From NCBI GenBank assembly GCA_028724585.1, contig JAQYCQ010000019.1, positions 1 through 64,000 on the forward strand: 64,000 bases of DNA, in the 5' to 3' direction. A program made the position numbers and the translations under genes. Source of the stretch: Bacillota bacterium (GTDB lineage Bacteria > Bacillota > Clostridia > Peptostreptococcales > Anaerovoracaceae). Each line of letters starts with the position of its first letter. Positions within the stretch are counted from its first letter, which is position 1. The notes below the pieces were generated by a model that was given only the letters and a program-made list of their open reading frames with translations, was not told the DNA's origin and did no database searches. This document shows, piece after piece, positions 9,589 to 19,020 of the stretch.

Positions 9589-10815
9589 TTATTTAACGAT
9601 GATCTTGTGGAACTTCTTCTTGCCCTTGCGGATGAGGAGCTCGCCGTCTTTGAAATTGTCAGCTGTGACGCTCATCTTCTTGTCAGTGACCTTGTCGCCG
9701 TTGAGGGAGATGCCGCCCTGCTCGATGGTCCTGAAGCCTTCGCTGTTGGACGAAACAAGGCCTACTTCCTTGAGGAGGCTTACCAGGCCCTTGCCTTCGC
9801 CTTCGAAATCGGCCGCCGGCATTTCTGTCGAAGGGACGTTGGAGGAATCGCCGCCGCCCATAAAGAGAGACTTTGCGGCTGACTCAGCCTTTTTCTCCTC
9901 TTCTTCGCCGTGAACCAGCTTTGTGAGCTCGCTTGCCAGGAGTTCCTTTGCTGTGTTGAGCTGGCTTCCTTCCCATTCTTCCATCTTGTTTATCTCTTCG
10001 AGAGGGATAAATGTGAGCATGCGCAGGAAACGTACTACATCCTTATCGTCGACATTTCTCCAGTACTGGTAGAACTCGTAAGGGGATGTCTTGTCAGGGT
10101 CGAGCCATACAGCGCCCTTGCCGGTCTTGCCCATCTTTTTGCCTTCTGAGTTGAGCAGGAGGTTTATAGTGAGGGCGTAAGCGTCTTTGCCAAGCTTTTT
10201 CCTGATGAGCTCTGTGCCGGCCAGCATGTTTGACCACTGGTCGTTGCCGCCGAATTCCATATTGCAGCCGTAATCCTGATAGAGCCTGTAGAAATCGTAG
10301 CCCTGCATGATCATGTAGTTGAACTCCAGGAAGCTCAGGCCGCGCTCCATACGGGACTTGTAGCACTCGGCAGCCAGCATGTGGTTTACAGAGAACTGCG
10401 AGCCGATCTCCCTGAGGAAATCTATGTAGTTGAGGTCTCTCAGCCAGTCAGCGTTGTTGACCATTATAGCCTTGTCTTCGCCGAAATCTATGAAACGGCT
10501 CATCTGCTTTTTGAAACACTCGCAGTTGTGGTCGATAGTCTCGACGGTCATCATCTTACGCATGTCTGTACGGCCGGAAGGGTCGCCGATCATGCCTGTG
10601 CCGCCGCCTACGAGCGCGATAGGTCTGTTGCCCGCTGCCTGAAGGCGCTTCATAAGGCAGAGTGCCATGAAGTGTCCTACATGAAGGCTGTCCGCGGTCG
10701 GGTCGAAGCCGATATAGAAAACAGCTTTGCCGTTATCAACGAGCTCCCTGATCTCATCCTCGTCTGTGACCTGGGCTATCAGCCCTCTGGCGATTAATTC
10801 GTCGTAAATCTTCAT
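9589..10815 (-). CDS. tyrS: Tyrosyl-tRNA synthetase
   Basis: A 408-residue class I aminoacyl-tRNA synthetase charging tRNA-Tyr in the cytosol. It has the HIGH-type motif HVGH at residues 45-48, the tyrosine pocket sequence [13 protein letters not shown], the KMSKS-type motif KKMGKT near residue 230, and a C-terminal S4 RNA-binding domain (roughly residues 340-405). Length fits the TyrRS-beta group. Only 29 bases separate it from the upstream rpiB gene, so it is probably co-transcribed and I see no room for a T-box leader. Confidence 0.97.
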   Translation of the reverse strand: MKIYDELIARGLIAQVTDEDEIRELVDNGKAVFYIGFDPTADSLHVGHFMALCLMKRLQAAGNRPIALVGGGTGMIGDPSGRTDMRKMMTVETIDHNCECFKKQMSRFIDFGEDKAIMVNNADWLRDLNYIDFLREIGSQFSVNHMLAAECYKSRMERGLSFLEFNYMIMQGYDFYRLYQDYGCNMEFGGNDQWSNMLAGTELIRKKLGKDAYALTINLLLNSEGKKMGKTGKGAVWLDPDKTSPYEFYQYWRNVDDKDVVRFLRMLTFIPLEEINKMEEWEGSQLNTAKELLASELTKLVHGEEEEKKAESAAKSLFMGGGDSSNVPSTEMPAADFEGEGKGLVSLLKEVGLVSSNSEGFRTIEQGGISLNGDKVTDKKMSVTADNFKDGELLIRKGKKKFHKIIVK

Positions 10816-10844
10816 TTATTTTACTCCAATCAAAGTAGTCTGTA

Positions 10845-11279
10845 TCAGTCAAGATCGTCTTCGATCTCATCGATTCTGCGCTGATGCCTGCCCTCTTCGA
10901 ACTGGGTGTTGAGCCAGATATCCACCAACTTAACTGCCAGCTCAGGGTCTACTACACGCGCGCCTATAGCGATCATATTCGCGTTGTTGTGCTTTTTGCA
11001 CATTTCAGCAGTATATTCGTCGTGGATCAGCGCGCATCTGATGCCTTTTACCTTATTGGCAGTGATAGATACTCCGATACCCGTGCCGCAGCATACTATG
11101 CCTCTCTCGCACTGTCCGTCAGCTACAGCCTTGGCAGCTTTCTTAGCGTAGATCGGGTAATCTACAGAAGCTGTCGAGCTTGTGCCGTAATCCATGATGT
11201 CATAATTGTTTTCGATGAGATGTTTTTTGAGGATCTCCTTAAGTTCAAAACCTGCATGATCACTCGCTAATGCGATCAT
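10845..11279 (-). CDS. rpiB: Ribose-5-phosphate isomerase B
   Basis: A 144-residue RpiB/LacAB-type isomerase interconverting ribose 5-phosphate and ribulose 5-phosphate. The N-terminus MIALASDHAGFELK, the GTGIGVSI phosphate loop with an active-site cysteine just before it (RGIVCCGTGIG), and the HNNANMIAIGARV block are all present. The start was set at the ATG behind AGGAG; an in-frame extension of 33 residues upstream overlaps the sua5 gene and does not look like RpiB. Spacing of one base after the preceding stop indicates coupling. A sugar-phosphate role is certain; allose-type activity cannot be excluded. Confidence 0.95.
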   Translation of the reverse strand: MIALASDHAGFELKEILKKHLIENNYDIMDYGTSSTASVDYPIYAKKAAKAVADGQCERGIVCCGTGIGVSITANKVKGIRCALIHDEYTAEMCKKHNNANMIAIGARVVDPELAVKLVDIWLNTQFEEGRHQRRIDEIEDDLD

Positions 11280-11280
11280 A

Positions 11281-12317
11281 TTATTCTCCTTTTGATACAC
11301 ACACAATATTTTCTCCAGCAGCCTTGCGCATCCTATCCATGACAGGCACGCCGAGTCCCTCTTCAGGAACTCCGGCACACAGGATCAAGTCCACACCCTG
11401 CTTGTCGAGGTCGCGTAGACGCGCGAAAAACAGCTTCGCCGCTTCCCTCGTGTCGCCATTAAAATCTATTATACCTGTTTTTCTGCCCTGTGCACGTTCT
11501 TTCTCCGCCGCTTTTTCTACAGCCGCGGTCACGTCTTCGGGAGCTCCCTCATAGAGGACCATCCTGGCATTGGGCTGGTAGTGTTTGTATTTATGTCCGG
11601 GAGATATTACTTCTCCCCCATCGCAGCTCCCGTCTGCGGTGAGTCCTGCTGGGGGACCTCAAGGATCTTCCTCGGGCTTACTGTCTGGAGCTCTTCCTTA
11701 GAGACCGCGCCCTGTCTGAGGATGACAGGATGATCGTGGGAAAGGTCAAGGATAGTCGACTCGATGCCTACAGGGCAGTCTTCGCCGACCAGGATCATAT
11801 CTATCTTGCCGTTGAGGTCGTCGATAACGTGCTGGCCTGTAGTAGGGCTTGGATGTCCGGAGATGTTGGCGCTCGGCGCTGCCAGAGGCTCTTCGCATTC
11901 GTTGATGAGAGCTTTCGCTATAGCATTGTCCGGCTGGCGTACGCCGATGGTGTTTCCGCCCGCGACAGCCGCAAGAGGTACACGGAACTCCAGGCAAGGC
12001 ATTACAAGAGTCAGAGGGCCCGGCCAGAATTTCTCTATGAAATCGCTGGCGATCTGTGTGTTAGGCGCGGTAACGTCAGCTACAAGATGCATGTCGAGAT
12101 CGCGGGCAACGAGGACTCCTATTGGATTATCTTCAGGCCTGTTCTTTACTTCGAAAAGTTTCTTTACAGCATCGTTATTTGAAATGATGGCGCCGACAGC
12201 GTATACGGTATCTGTCGGGAACGCTACCAGTCCTCCGTTTTTAAGAACTTCAGCAGCTTCAGCGATCTTGTCGCGATCCTTTTCCGGATCAGTGATCTTG
12301 TAAATTTTAGTTTCCAT
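11281..12317 (-). pseudogene. sua5: Threonylcarbamoyl-AMP synthase (Sua5/YwlC type) split by a frameshift
   Basis: The upstream part (12317 to 11607, 236 residues) is a YrdC/TsaC domain that makes threonylcarbamoyl-adenylate for tRNA t6A37: GGLVAFPTDTVYAVG, KNRPEDNPI, PSANISGHPSPT and STILDL are present. It stops at AMGEK. In another frame immediately downstream the sequence continues with SPGHKYKHYQP, the conserved linker, and then the Sua5 C-terminal domain down to 11281. One extra G in the run of five (plus-strand C at 11615-11619) would restore a single reading frame of about 345 residues, the normal Sua5 length. Either a real homopolymer frameshift or a sequence error. The YrdC domain alone could still function, as TsaC does elsewhere. 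Confidence 0.85.
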
Positions 12318-12370
12318 TGTTCTTCTCCGTAATCAGCTAAACAAAAAATATATGCATTTATGCAGTCGGC

Positions 12371-12405
12371 CGTCCGCTGCGCGGACGATGCGCGCAGAGC
12401 GCGCG
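12371..12405. repeat. Tandem triloop hairpins at the 3' end of prfA
   Basis: CGTCCGC-TGC-GCGGACG (12371-12387) and GCGCGC-AGA-GCGCGC (about 12390-12404). They start immediately after the prfA stop and carry variant loops of the triloop family. Confidence 0.7.
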
Positions 12406-12407
12406 CG

Positions 12408-13478
12408 TCAGCCGAAGTTTTTCATTTTTTCTGCCTGGTCGGATGTGATCAGGGCGTCTACGATCTCGTCGATATCTCCGTCGAGGAAGTTATCGAGTTT
12501 ATAGATAGTGAGTCCGATACGATGGTCGGATACTCTTCCCTGAGGGAAGTTGTATGTCCTGATACGTTCGCTCCTGTCGCCGCTTCCGATCTGGCTCTTT
12601 CTCTCCTCAGCGAGATCGTCGTGCTGCTCCTGCATCTTCATGTCGTAAAGCCTTGCTCTAAGTACCTTGAAGGCCTTATCTTTGTTCTTGATCTGGGACT
12701 TCTCGTCCTGGCATGTTACTACGATTCCTGTAGGGATATGGGTCAGCCTTACAGCCGAGTCTGTCGTATTTACGCACTGACCGCCGTTTCCTGAAGCCCT
12801 GTATACGTCTACACGTACGTCGTTAGGATCGAGGTCTACTTCTACGTCGTCTACTTCAGGGAGAACCGCGACTGTAGCAGCGGACGTATGTATCCTGCCG
12901 CTGGACTCTGTCTCAGGGACACGCTGTACTCTGTGGACGCCGCTCTCGTACTTAAGCCTTGAATAAGCGCCTTTACCCTTGATCATGATAACGGCTTCCT
13001 TGATGCCGCCCATGCCTGTCTCGTTTGTATCGATGATCTCTGTCTTCCAGCCTCTGCGCTCAGCGTAGCGGATATACATCCTCATGAGGTCCGAGCCGAA
13101 CAGGGCGGCTTCCTCGCCGCCTGTGCCTGCCCTGATCTCGAGGACTACGTTTTTCTGGTCATTAGGGTCCTTAGGGATGAGCAGCTTCTTAAGCTCATCG
13201 TTGAGGATCTTTTCCTGTTCTTCTGATTCAGAGAGCTCCATCTTGGCCAGCTCTCTCATCTCTTCGTCGGAGCTGCTGTCGCTAAGGATCTCTTTGTCCT
13301 CGGCTATGCTCTCAACTACCTTCTTGTACTCAGCATACTTATGAACTATAGGCTCCATTTCGCCCAGTTCCTTTGCGTAGCCCTGCCACACCGACTGGTT
13401 TGAGATGACAGCCGGATCAGCTACCTTAAGGCTGAGTTCCTCATATTTATTCTGTATAAAATCGAGTTTATCATACAT
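12408..13478 (-). CDS. prfA: Peptide chain release factor 1
   Basis: A 356-residue class I release factor that reads UAA and UAG. The catalytic GGQ lies in [12 protein letters not shown] (about residue 232), and the stop-codon discriminator is P-x-T-type ([14 protein letters not shown]), which separates RF1 from RF2. An intact N-terminal helical domain precedes the [10 protein letters not shown] block. prmC, the methyltransferase that modifies the GGQ glutamine, lies upstream on the same strand with rpmE between them. There is no programmed frameshift, which is an RF2 feature. Confidence 0.97.
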   Translation of the reverse strand: MYDKLDFIQNKYEELSLKVADPAVISNQSVWQGYAKELGEMEPIVHKYAEYKKVVESIAEDKEILSDSSSDEEMRELAKMELSESEEQEKILNDELKKLLIPKDPNDQKNVVLEIRAGTGGEEAALFGSDLMRMYIRYAERRGWKTEIIDTNETGMGGIKEAVIMIKGKGAYSRLKYESGVHRVQRVPETESSGRIHTSAATVAVLPEVDDVEVDLDPNDVRVDVYRASGNGGQCVNTTDSAVRLTHIPTGIVVTCQDEKSQIKNKDKAFKVLRARLYDMKMQEQHDDLAEERKSQIGSGDRSERIRTYNFPQGRVSDHRIGLTIYKLDNFLDGDIDEIVDALITSDQAEKMKNFG

Positions 13479-13598
13479 ATGTTTTCATGCTCCTAAAATG
13501 TCTTTGCACGCGAAAAAAACGCAAGTGGATCCGGTTTCTGCTGAGGATTCCGGACTGCGATCTTTGTAATTTCAAATATAAAATGTAATCTGCTGTTT

Positions 13599-13627
13599 AT
13601 TATACCACGCCGGCTCCGCCGGCAAAC
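13599..13627 (-). promoter_or_regulatory. Putative prfA promoter containing a triloop hairpin in its spacer
   Basis: Minus strand extended -10 TGG-TATAAT (TATAAT is the complement of 13599-13604). The GCCGGC-GGA-GCCGGC palindrome occupies most of the spacer, and a weak TTTGCC-like -35 lies beyond it. Confidence 0.4.
13609..13623. repeat. Triloop hairpin between rpmE and prfA
   Basis: Perfect GCCGGC-TCC-GCCGGC inverted repeat between the rpmE terminator and prfA. Confidence 0.75.
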
Positions 13628-13664
13628 ATCGGGCGGATCTGAACTGCGCGGTATTGAGGGTATA

Positions 13665-13697
13665 AGAAAAAAACCGGAATTAAAAAATCCCGGTTTC
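13665..13697 (-). terminator. rpmE terminator
   Basis: Minus strand AAACCGGGA ... TTCCGGTTT followed by a run of T, directly after the rpmE stop. Confidence 0.8.
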
Positions 13698-13706
13698 CCT
13701 CTATCG

Positions 13707-13907
13707 CTATTCCATGTTGAACTTTTTCTTGAACTTCTCTACACGGCCGCCTCTGTTTATAAACTTCTGCTGACCAGTATAGAAAGGATGACATGCTGAA
13801 CAAATATCAATCTTCATTTCCGGTACTGTTGACTTTGTTTCGAATGTGTTTCCGCAAGTACATGTAACCTTGCATGTAACATAGTTTGGATGAATTCCCT
13901 GTTTCAT
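13707..13907 (-). CDS. rpmE: 50S ribosomal protein L31 (zinc-binding form)
   Basis: A 66-residue L31: starts MKQGIHPNY, has cysteines at 16 and 18 (TCTCGN) and 36 and 39 (CSACH) that form the zinc site of the C+ form, and the [12 protein letters not shown] block. Start chosen at the ATG after a GAGAGGTG ribosome site; an upstream in-frame extension has no L31 similarity. In many clostridia rpmE follows rho directly; here it lies between prmC and prfA and has its own terminator. Confidence 0.97.
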   Translation of the reverse strand: MKQGIHPNYVTCKVTCTCGNTFETKSTVPEMKIDICSACHPFYTGQQKFINRGGRVEKFKKKFNME

Positions 13908-14006
13908 ATTTTTCACCTCTCTTCGCGTGCAGTGTTTGTTAAACTCACGTTTCAAATCTTTAAATAGCCTTGTTATCGTAGCACAAATCAAATTATAATG
14001 CAACTT

Positions 14007-14894
14007 TTATTTTTTGCCTGTCAGAGAGCAGGAAACGACCCTGTCTTTGCCGGCAAGATCCTTGTGTATCTCTATATTTTCGTAATACCCTGCCTCGTCG
14101 AGCAGAGCTTTTACCGCGTCCGCCTGATCAAATCCTATTTCCATGATAAGAAGGCCTTTTTTAGACATATGCTCCCAGGAGTGCTCAGCCAGGATCCTGT
14201 AGAAATCCAGACCGTCATCGCCTCCGTCAAGCGCTTTCATTGGTTCGTGCTCCGCTATTTCACGCTGCAGTCCGGGGATATCCCCGCTCGGTATGTATGG
14301 AGGATTGCTGAGTATCATGTCGAACCTGCCTTTGAGAGGCGCTTCTCTGCCGCGTTTTATCCTGGTGAACATATTTGTCTGCTCAAAGCTTACACGCTTT
14401 TCAACGCCGTTCTTAGAGGCGTTTCTCTGTGCCACCTGCAGCGCGTCCTCACTTATGTCGCAGGCCGTCACCTTAGCTTTCGGCAGGTTTTTAGCCATAG
14501 ATACCGCTATCGCCCCCGAGCCGCAGCACATATCCATGATGCTGATACTGTTTTTCATAGTCGCCGCTCTCGCCAGCGCGTATTCGACCAGGGTCTCAGT
14601 ATCCTGTCTCGGTATGAGAACAGACTCGTTGACCTCGAAATCCAGTCCCATGAATTCCTGTGAGCCGGTTATGTACTGCAGAGGTTCGCCTTCCGCCCTG
14701 CGGTCTATCATATTAAAGTAATGATCAGCAGTATAATCGTCGCAGGCGTCGTTCCTGTGAACATACAGGAAGGAACGCGGTTCTCCGACCGCGTGGAGCA
14801 GGAGCAGCTCAGCGTCAAGTCTGGCGTCCGGATTATTCTCCGCTTCCAGCCTGTTTATCCCGATTTTTAAAATTTCTCCAAAAGATGTTACCAT
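14007..14894 (-). CDS. prmC: Release factor glutamine methyltransferase
   Basis: A 295-residue SAM-dependent enzyme that methylates the GGQ glutamine of RF1/RF2. The N-terminal helical domain recognises the release factor; the Rossmann domain carries DMCCGSGAIAVS (SAM loop, about residue 120) and the substrate glutamine motif NPPY in ILSNPPYIP (about residue 192). The upstream ribosome site is weak, and the gene begins soon after a strong hairpin at 14925, so it may depend on read-through or on a promoter close to the start. Confidence 0.95.
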   Translation of the reverse strand: MVTSFGEILKIGINRLEAENNPDARLDAELLLLHAVGEPRSFLYVHRNDACDDYTADHYFNMIDRRAEGEPLQYITGSQEFMGLDFEVNESVLIPRQDTETLVEYALARAATMKNSISIMDMCCGSGAIAVSMAKNLPKAKVTACDISEDALQVAQRNASKNGVEKRVSFEQTNMFTRIKRGREAPLKGRFDMILSNPPYIPSGDIPGLQREIAEHEPMKALDGGDDGLDFYRILAEHSWEHMSKKGLLIMEIGFDQADAVKALLDEAGYYENIEIHKDLAGKDRVVSCSLTGKK

Positions 14895-14924
14895 AGCGTA
14901 TATTTTATCCGAATCAATATAATT

Positions 14925-14945
14925 ACGGCCGGAGCATCCGGCCGT
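14925..14945. repeat. Nine-base-pair triloop hairpin between DUF1385 gene and prmC
   Basis: ACGGCCGGA-TGC-TCCGGCCGT on the minus strand, a perfect 9-bp stem with a three-base loop. Minus strand then reads AATTATATT, so it may act as a weak terminator. Confidence 0.65.
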
Positions 14946-14994
14946 CTAAAGTAAGATTTATTTTTTCATAATGTATATGCGGTGCCCTGTGCGG

Positions 14995-16056
14995 TCATTC
15001 AGCAGCCTTCTCCAGTCCATCTGCTTCAGTTTCATCCCCGGCATCGGCTTCAGCGTTTTCTTCTCTGTTGATCAGGTTGCCTTCTGAATCGACATCGTAA
15101 ACACGGTCAGCCGCAGGCCTGTCTGCCAGGCAGGCCTTGACCGCGACTATAGCGACCTGGAGCTCTGACTCGTCAGGCACGTTTGTCGTCAGCCTCTGCA
15201 TGAGAAGCCCCGGAATGCTGAGCACTCTCACTATCATAGAGTCGCTTCTTCCCGCCCAGCGGAGCACTTCATAGGAAAGGCCCGCTACTACCGGGATGAG
15301 CAGCAGCCTTGACACCATTCTCATAGCAAGATTTGGCCATCCCAGCAGAGAAAAGAGAAGAAGGCTGATGATCATAACGAACATGAGAAAGCTCGTACCG
15401 CATCTCGGATGAAGCGTCTCGAATCTGCTGCAGTTTTCGGGCTTCAGCTCCAGCCCGTTCTCATAGCAGTGTATGGTCTGATGTTCAGCTCCGTGATACT
15501 CGAACACCCTTTTTATATCTTTCATCTGTGCTATAGCGGCTATGTACAGGATGAACATCAGTATCCTGATCACTCCTTCTATCAGGTTCAGCGCTATAGT
15601 ACTCGATATGACTTTTCCCAGAAGTCCTACTCCCCAGGTCGGCAGCATTACGAATACTCCGATAGAAACTACCAGAGATATGACCACTGAAATATAAAGC
15701 ATAAGGTTGAATACCGCCTTGGAACCGAATTTTTCCGTAAGCCAGGTCTCAAGCTTCCCCGGCTCTTCTATTTCGTCCTCCGGCATCGATTCCTCCAGCA
15801 CTTCCGCTGAATACATCAGCGTTCTGGTCCCTGTCACCAGCGAATCGACGAATGATACTACACCCCTGATTATCGGCCATTTCATCCACTTCCCATGTGG
15901 TTTGACCGGCGTTTCCTTTACATTGATCGTCCCGTCAGCGCGGCGTACGGCTATAGCCGTGCGGTCGGCACCTCTCATCATGATGCCTTCCATCACCGCC
16001 TGGCCTCCCATCTTTGTAGGATTGCAGTCTTTTATGAAAATTTTGCTGAAATCCAA
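14995..16056 (-). CDS. DUF1385 family membrane protein
   Basis: A 353-residue protein of the widespread DUF1385 family. It has the conserved N-terminus MGGQAVMEGIMMRG, several membrane segments between about residues 60 and 260, and a conserved polar block EYHGAEHQTIHCYE...HPRCGTSF (about residues 185-225) whose His, Glu and Cys residues suggest a metal site. Its C-terminal tail is acidic. The family is almost always in the rho/prmC/prfA cluster of Firmicutes, as here, but no biochemical function is established. It follows rho by 21 bases and is probably translated from the same message. Confidence 0.93.
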   Translation of the reverse strand: MDFSKIFIKDCNPTKMGGQAVMEGIMMRGADRTAIAVRRADGTINVKETPVKPHGKWMKWPIIRGVVSFVDSLVTGTRTLMYSAEVLEESMPEDEIEEPGKLETWLTEKFGSKAVFNLMLYISVVISLVVSIGVFVMLPTWGVGLLGKVISSTIALNLIEGVIRILMFILYIAAIAQMKDIKRVFEYHGAEHQTIHCYENGLELKPENCSRFETLHPRCGTSFLMFVMIISLLLFSLLGWPNLAMRMVSRLLLIPVVAGLSYEVLRWAGRSDSMIVRVLSIPGLLMQRLTTNVPDESELQVAIVAVKACLADRPAADRVYDVDSEGNLINREENAEADAGDETEADGLEKAAE

Positions 16057-16077
16057 TATTTTATCCCCCGTTGTCGT

Positions 16078-17712
16078 CTATCCAAGAACTCTGGTCCTGT
16101 TTATTATCTCGACAAAATCACTGTTGTTCCTGGTATGCGTTATATTGTCGATTATCTTTTCCGTCACTTCGGCAGGACTCTGGCTCGAAAGAGCACGCCT
16201 TATCTTATACATAGCGTCGAGCTCCGGCTTCGAGAGCAGCAGGTCTTCGCGCCTGGTTCCCGACTTGTTGATATTGATGGCCGGGAATATGCGCCTCTCT
16301 GAAAGTTTTCTGTCGAGGTGAAGCTCCATATTTCCTGTACCCTTAAACTCCTCGAATATAACATCGTCCATCCTGCTTCCTGTCTCTATGAGAGCAGTCG
16401 CAAGTATGGTGATACTGCCGCCTTCTTCAAGTTTTCTGGCTGATCCGAAAAATTTCTTGGGTTTGTGGAGAGCGCCCGGATCGATTCCTCCGGAAAGCGT
16501 TTTTCCGGAAGCCGGTACTACCATGTTGTATGCTCTGGCAAGCCTGGTGATACTGTCGAGCAGGATTATAACATCTTTTTTATGTTCCGCAAGACGCTGC
16601 GCATGAGCGATGACCATTTCCGCTACTTTTACGTGATGCTCAGCCTGTTCGTCGAATGTAGAATAAATTACTTCGCCCTTGATAGAACGCTGCATGTCCG
16701 TAACTTCTTCAGGACGTTCGTCTATAAGAAGGACCATTACGTGCATATCCGGATACTTTTCCTCTATACTGCACGCGATCTTTTTAAGGAGAACTGTTTT
16801 GCCTGTTTTTGGAGGCGCTACTATGAGGCCTCTCTGGCCTTTGCCTATAGGCGCGAAAAGGTCTATAAGACGCATGGACAGATCCCTGCCTGTGCCTTCT
16901 CCCTCCAGCTTTATCCTTTCATATGGAAAAACAGGTGTCAGGTCTTCAAAATTAGGCCTGCGCATAGAAACACCCGGTTCATCTCCGTTTACTGTATTTA
17001 CATAAAGGAGCGCTCCGAATTTTTCTCCCTCGTTAGGTTTTCTGGAAATTCCCTTGATCCTGTCGCCAGTCTTAAGATTAAAACGTCTTATCTGAGTCTG
17101 AGATACGTAAACATCCTTGTCGCTTGTCAGGAAATTGCGGAATCTTAAAAATCCGAATCCTCCGTCAGCAATATCGAGAATGCCTTCTACCTGAGGACGT
17201 TCCTCCTCACTGTATTTTCTCTCCTGTTTCTGGTTTTTTTCTTTGTTTTCTCTGTGGTTTCTGGATTCCTCACTGTTTTCCTCGTTTTTCGGGGACTGTG
17301 AGCGGTGATGACCTGTGAAGCTGCCGTGCGGCGGCCTGCGATACTCATGTTTCTGTCCGTTTCCCGGCTCAGAATGCCTGTAATCATGCTCTTCATGAGT
17401 ATTGTCTGAATAACTGTGTGATTTTTCCTGATGCTCGGATCCGTTTTCGTGATGTTTGTGTTTTTCGGTATGAAGATCTGAAATTTTTTCATCGGAGACG
17501 CCGTCATTTTCCGATTTTTCGCGGTGGTCATGACCTGACCCGTGACTGTTTTTCTCCTGCTCGGCGGCGTTTTCCTTAACTTTTTGGGAAATCACCTCTC
17601 TGAGCTCCACCTTATGGATCGTCTCCGGATTTTCTATGCCAATCTTAGCGGCAATATCTCTCAATTCCGCTACTTTCATGGATTTTAGAGAATCCAAATC
17701 GATATTTATCAT
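16078..17712 (-). CDS. rho: Transcription termination factor Rho with a His-rich disordered insertion
   Basis: A 544-residue RNA-dependent hexameric helicase. Residues 1-46 form the Rho N-terminal helical domain ([16 protein letters not shown]). Residues about 47-172 are a low-complexity His/Glu/Ser/Lys-rich region with 17 histidines. The primary RNA-binding OSB-type domain follows ([26 protein letters not shown]). The ATPase domain has Walker [21 protein letters not shown] and the Q/R loops. Start chosen at the ATG behind AGAGGG. Standard Rho is about 420 residues; the extra length is the insertion. Such insertions in other phyla affect RNA binding and condensate formation, so a regulatory role here is plausible. 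Confidence 0.96.
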   Translation of the reverse strand: MINIDLDSLKSMKVAELRDIAAKIGIENPETIHKVELREVISQKVKENAAEQEKNSHGSGHDHREKSENDGVSDEKISDLHTEKHKHHENGSEHQEKSHSYSDNTHEEHDYRHSEPGNGQKHEYRRPPHGSFTGHHRSQSPKNEENSEESRNHRENKEKNQKQERKYSEEERPQVEGILDIADGGFGFLRFRNFLTSDKDVYVSQTQIRRFNLKTGDRIKGISRKPNEGEKFGALLYVNTVNGDEPGVSMRRPNFEDLTPVFPYERIKLEGEGTGRDLSMRLIDLFAPIGKGQRGLIVAPPKTGKTVLLKKIACSIEEKYPDMHVMVLLIDERPEEVTDMQRSIKGEVIYSTFDEQAEHHVKVAEMVIAHAQRLAEHKKDVIILLDSITRLARAYNMVVPASGKTLSGGIDPGALHKPKKFFGSARKLEEGGSITILATALIETGSRMDDVIFEEFKGTGNMELHLDRKLSERRIFPAININKSGTRREDLLLSKPELDAMYKIRRALSSQSPAEVTEKIIDNITHTRNNSDFVEIINRTRVLG

Positions 17713-17723
17713 TTTTCCCTCTT

Positions 17724-17770
17724 GAAAAAAAGGGCGGCACAAGAGATCAACCGTTTTAGCTGTGTCGCCC
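17724..17770 (-). terminator. glpX terminator or rho attenuator
   Basis: Minus strand GGGCGACACA ... TGTGCCGCCC (one mismatch, 19-base loop) followed by T8, ending only 11 bases before the rho start codon. It terminates glpX transcripts and could attenuate read-through into rho. Confidence 0.75.
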
Positions 17771-17780
17771 GCGATAAAAA

Positions 17781-18812
17781 CTATTCTATAACTCTGCCGT
17801 AAGCCGGCTTCTTGTTCATGTCATGAATGGCCTTGATAAACCTGATAGTTCCTGATGTCGAACGCATAACTACAGTCTCTGTAGAGGCTTTGTTATTGCC
17901 CATGAAGCGTACGCCCTTGAGCAGATCGCCGTCTGAAACGCCTGTAGCTATAAAGAGAACGTCATCGCCCTTAGCGAGGTCGTCTGTAGTGAGGACATCG
18001 AAGTAGTGAGGGTCGCTATGAGCCCTGTTGATCTCTTCAGGAGTACGAGCGTAAAGCCTTCCCTGGATCTCGCCGCCCAGGCATTTGAGAGCCGCTGCAG
18101 CGAGCACTCCTTCAGGGCATCCGCCGATGCCTGTAAGAACATCTACGCCGCTGTCATCGAAGCATGTAGCGATAGCAGCCGCTACGTCGCCGTCAGAGAA
18201 CATCTTGATGCGGCAGCCGAGCTCCCTGCACTGCTCGATGATGTGCTTATGCCTGTCTCTTTCGAGGACAGTGACTGTAAGATCCTCTATATCCTTGTCG
18301 AGAGCCTTCGCTACATTTACGAGGTTCTCTTCGAGAGGCTTCTCTATATCGATAACGCCTTTAGCCTTAGGGCCTACAGCGATCTTTTCCATGTAATAGT
18401 TTCTTGTAGCGTAGAGGCAGCCTCTTGGAGCTACGGCGATGACAGAGATCGCATTCGCGCGGCCCTTGGCTGTCGAAGTCGTTCCGTCGAGAGGGTCTAC
18501 AGCGATATCTACAGAAGCGGCATGCTCTCCGCCTTTTCCTATCTGCTCACCGATGTAGAGCATAGGGGCTTCGTCCTTTTCTCCCTCGCCTATAACTACT
18601 ACGCCGTCGATATTGACTGTGTCGAACATCATACGCATACCTGTTACGGCAGCCTGGTCCGCAGCGTTTTTATTTCCGCGTCCCAGCCACTTAGCTGAAT
18701 CGAGAGCCGCGTTCTCTGTAACTCTGGCGAGCTCGAGACCGAGACTTCTGTTCATTACAACATGAGATGCATTGATTTTCTGAGCTTCTGTCTTTGTCTG
18801 CTCTTCTGACAT
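17781..18812 (-). CDS. glpX: Fructose-1,6-bisphosphatase class II
   Basis: A 343-residue GlpX-type phosphatase converting fructose 1,6-bisphosphate to fructose 6-phosphate in gluconeogenesis. Metal-binding and catalytic motifs are visible: GEGEKDEAPML (about residue 75), VDPLDGTTSTAKG (about residue 103) and the FSDGDVAAAI and TGIGGCPEGVLAAAA blocks. Length fits. It is followed on the same strand by a strong hairpin and rho, and preceded by its own promoter. Confidence 0.96.
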   Translation of the reverse strand: MSEEQTKTEAQKINASHVVMNRSLGLELARVTENAALDSAKWLGRGNKNAADQAAVTGMRMMFDTVNIDGVVVIGEGEKDEAPMLYIGEQIGKGGEHAASVDIAVDPLDGTTSTAKGRANAISVIAVAPRGCLYATRNYYMEKIAVGPKAKGVIDIEKPLEENLVNVAKALDKDIEDLTVTVLERDRHKHIIEQCRELGCRIKMFSDGDVAAAIATCFDDSGVDVLTGIGGCPEGVLAAAALKCLGGEIQGRLYARTPEEINRAHSDPHYFDVLTTDDLAKGDDVLFIATGVSDGDLLKGVRFMGNNKASTETVVMRSTSGTIRFIKAIHDMNKKPAYGRVIE

Positions 18813-18891
18813 TGTGTTGTGCCTCCGAATGATTACATGGCAGTAAAATCCGCCAACAGAAAAAATCTTTTATTATATATATATCTAATTT

Positions 18892-18921
18892 ATTATATCA
18901 GACTTATATCGCTATACTCAA
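18892..18921 (-). promoter_or_regulatory. Putative glpX promoter
   Basis: Minus strand TTGAGT (complement 18916-18921), 18-base spacer, extended -10 TGA-TATAAT (complement 18892-18897). Confidence 0.6.
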
Positions 18922-19020
18922 CAGTTATAACCGTCATGTGGCGGATCAGCCTGAACGTGAACTGTATCCTCCTGACCGCGGCCTGGAACTTTCCGAACGT
19001 GAGCCGGATCTATCCGGATA

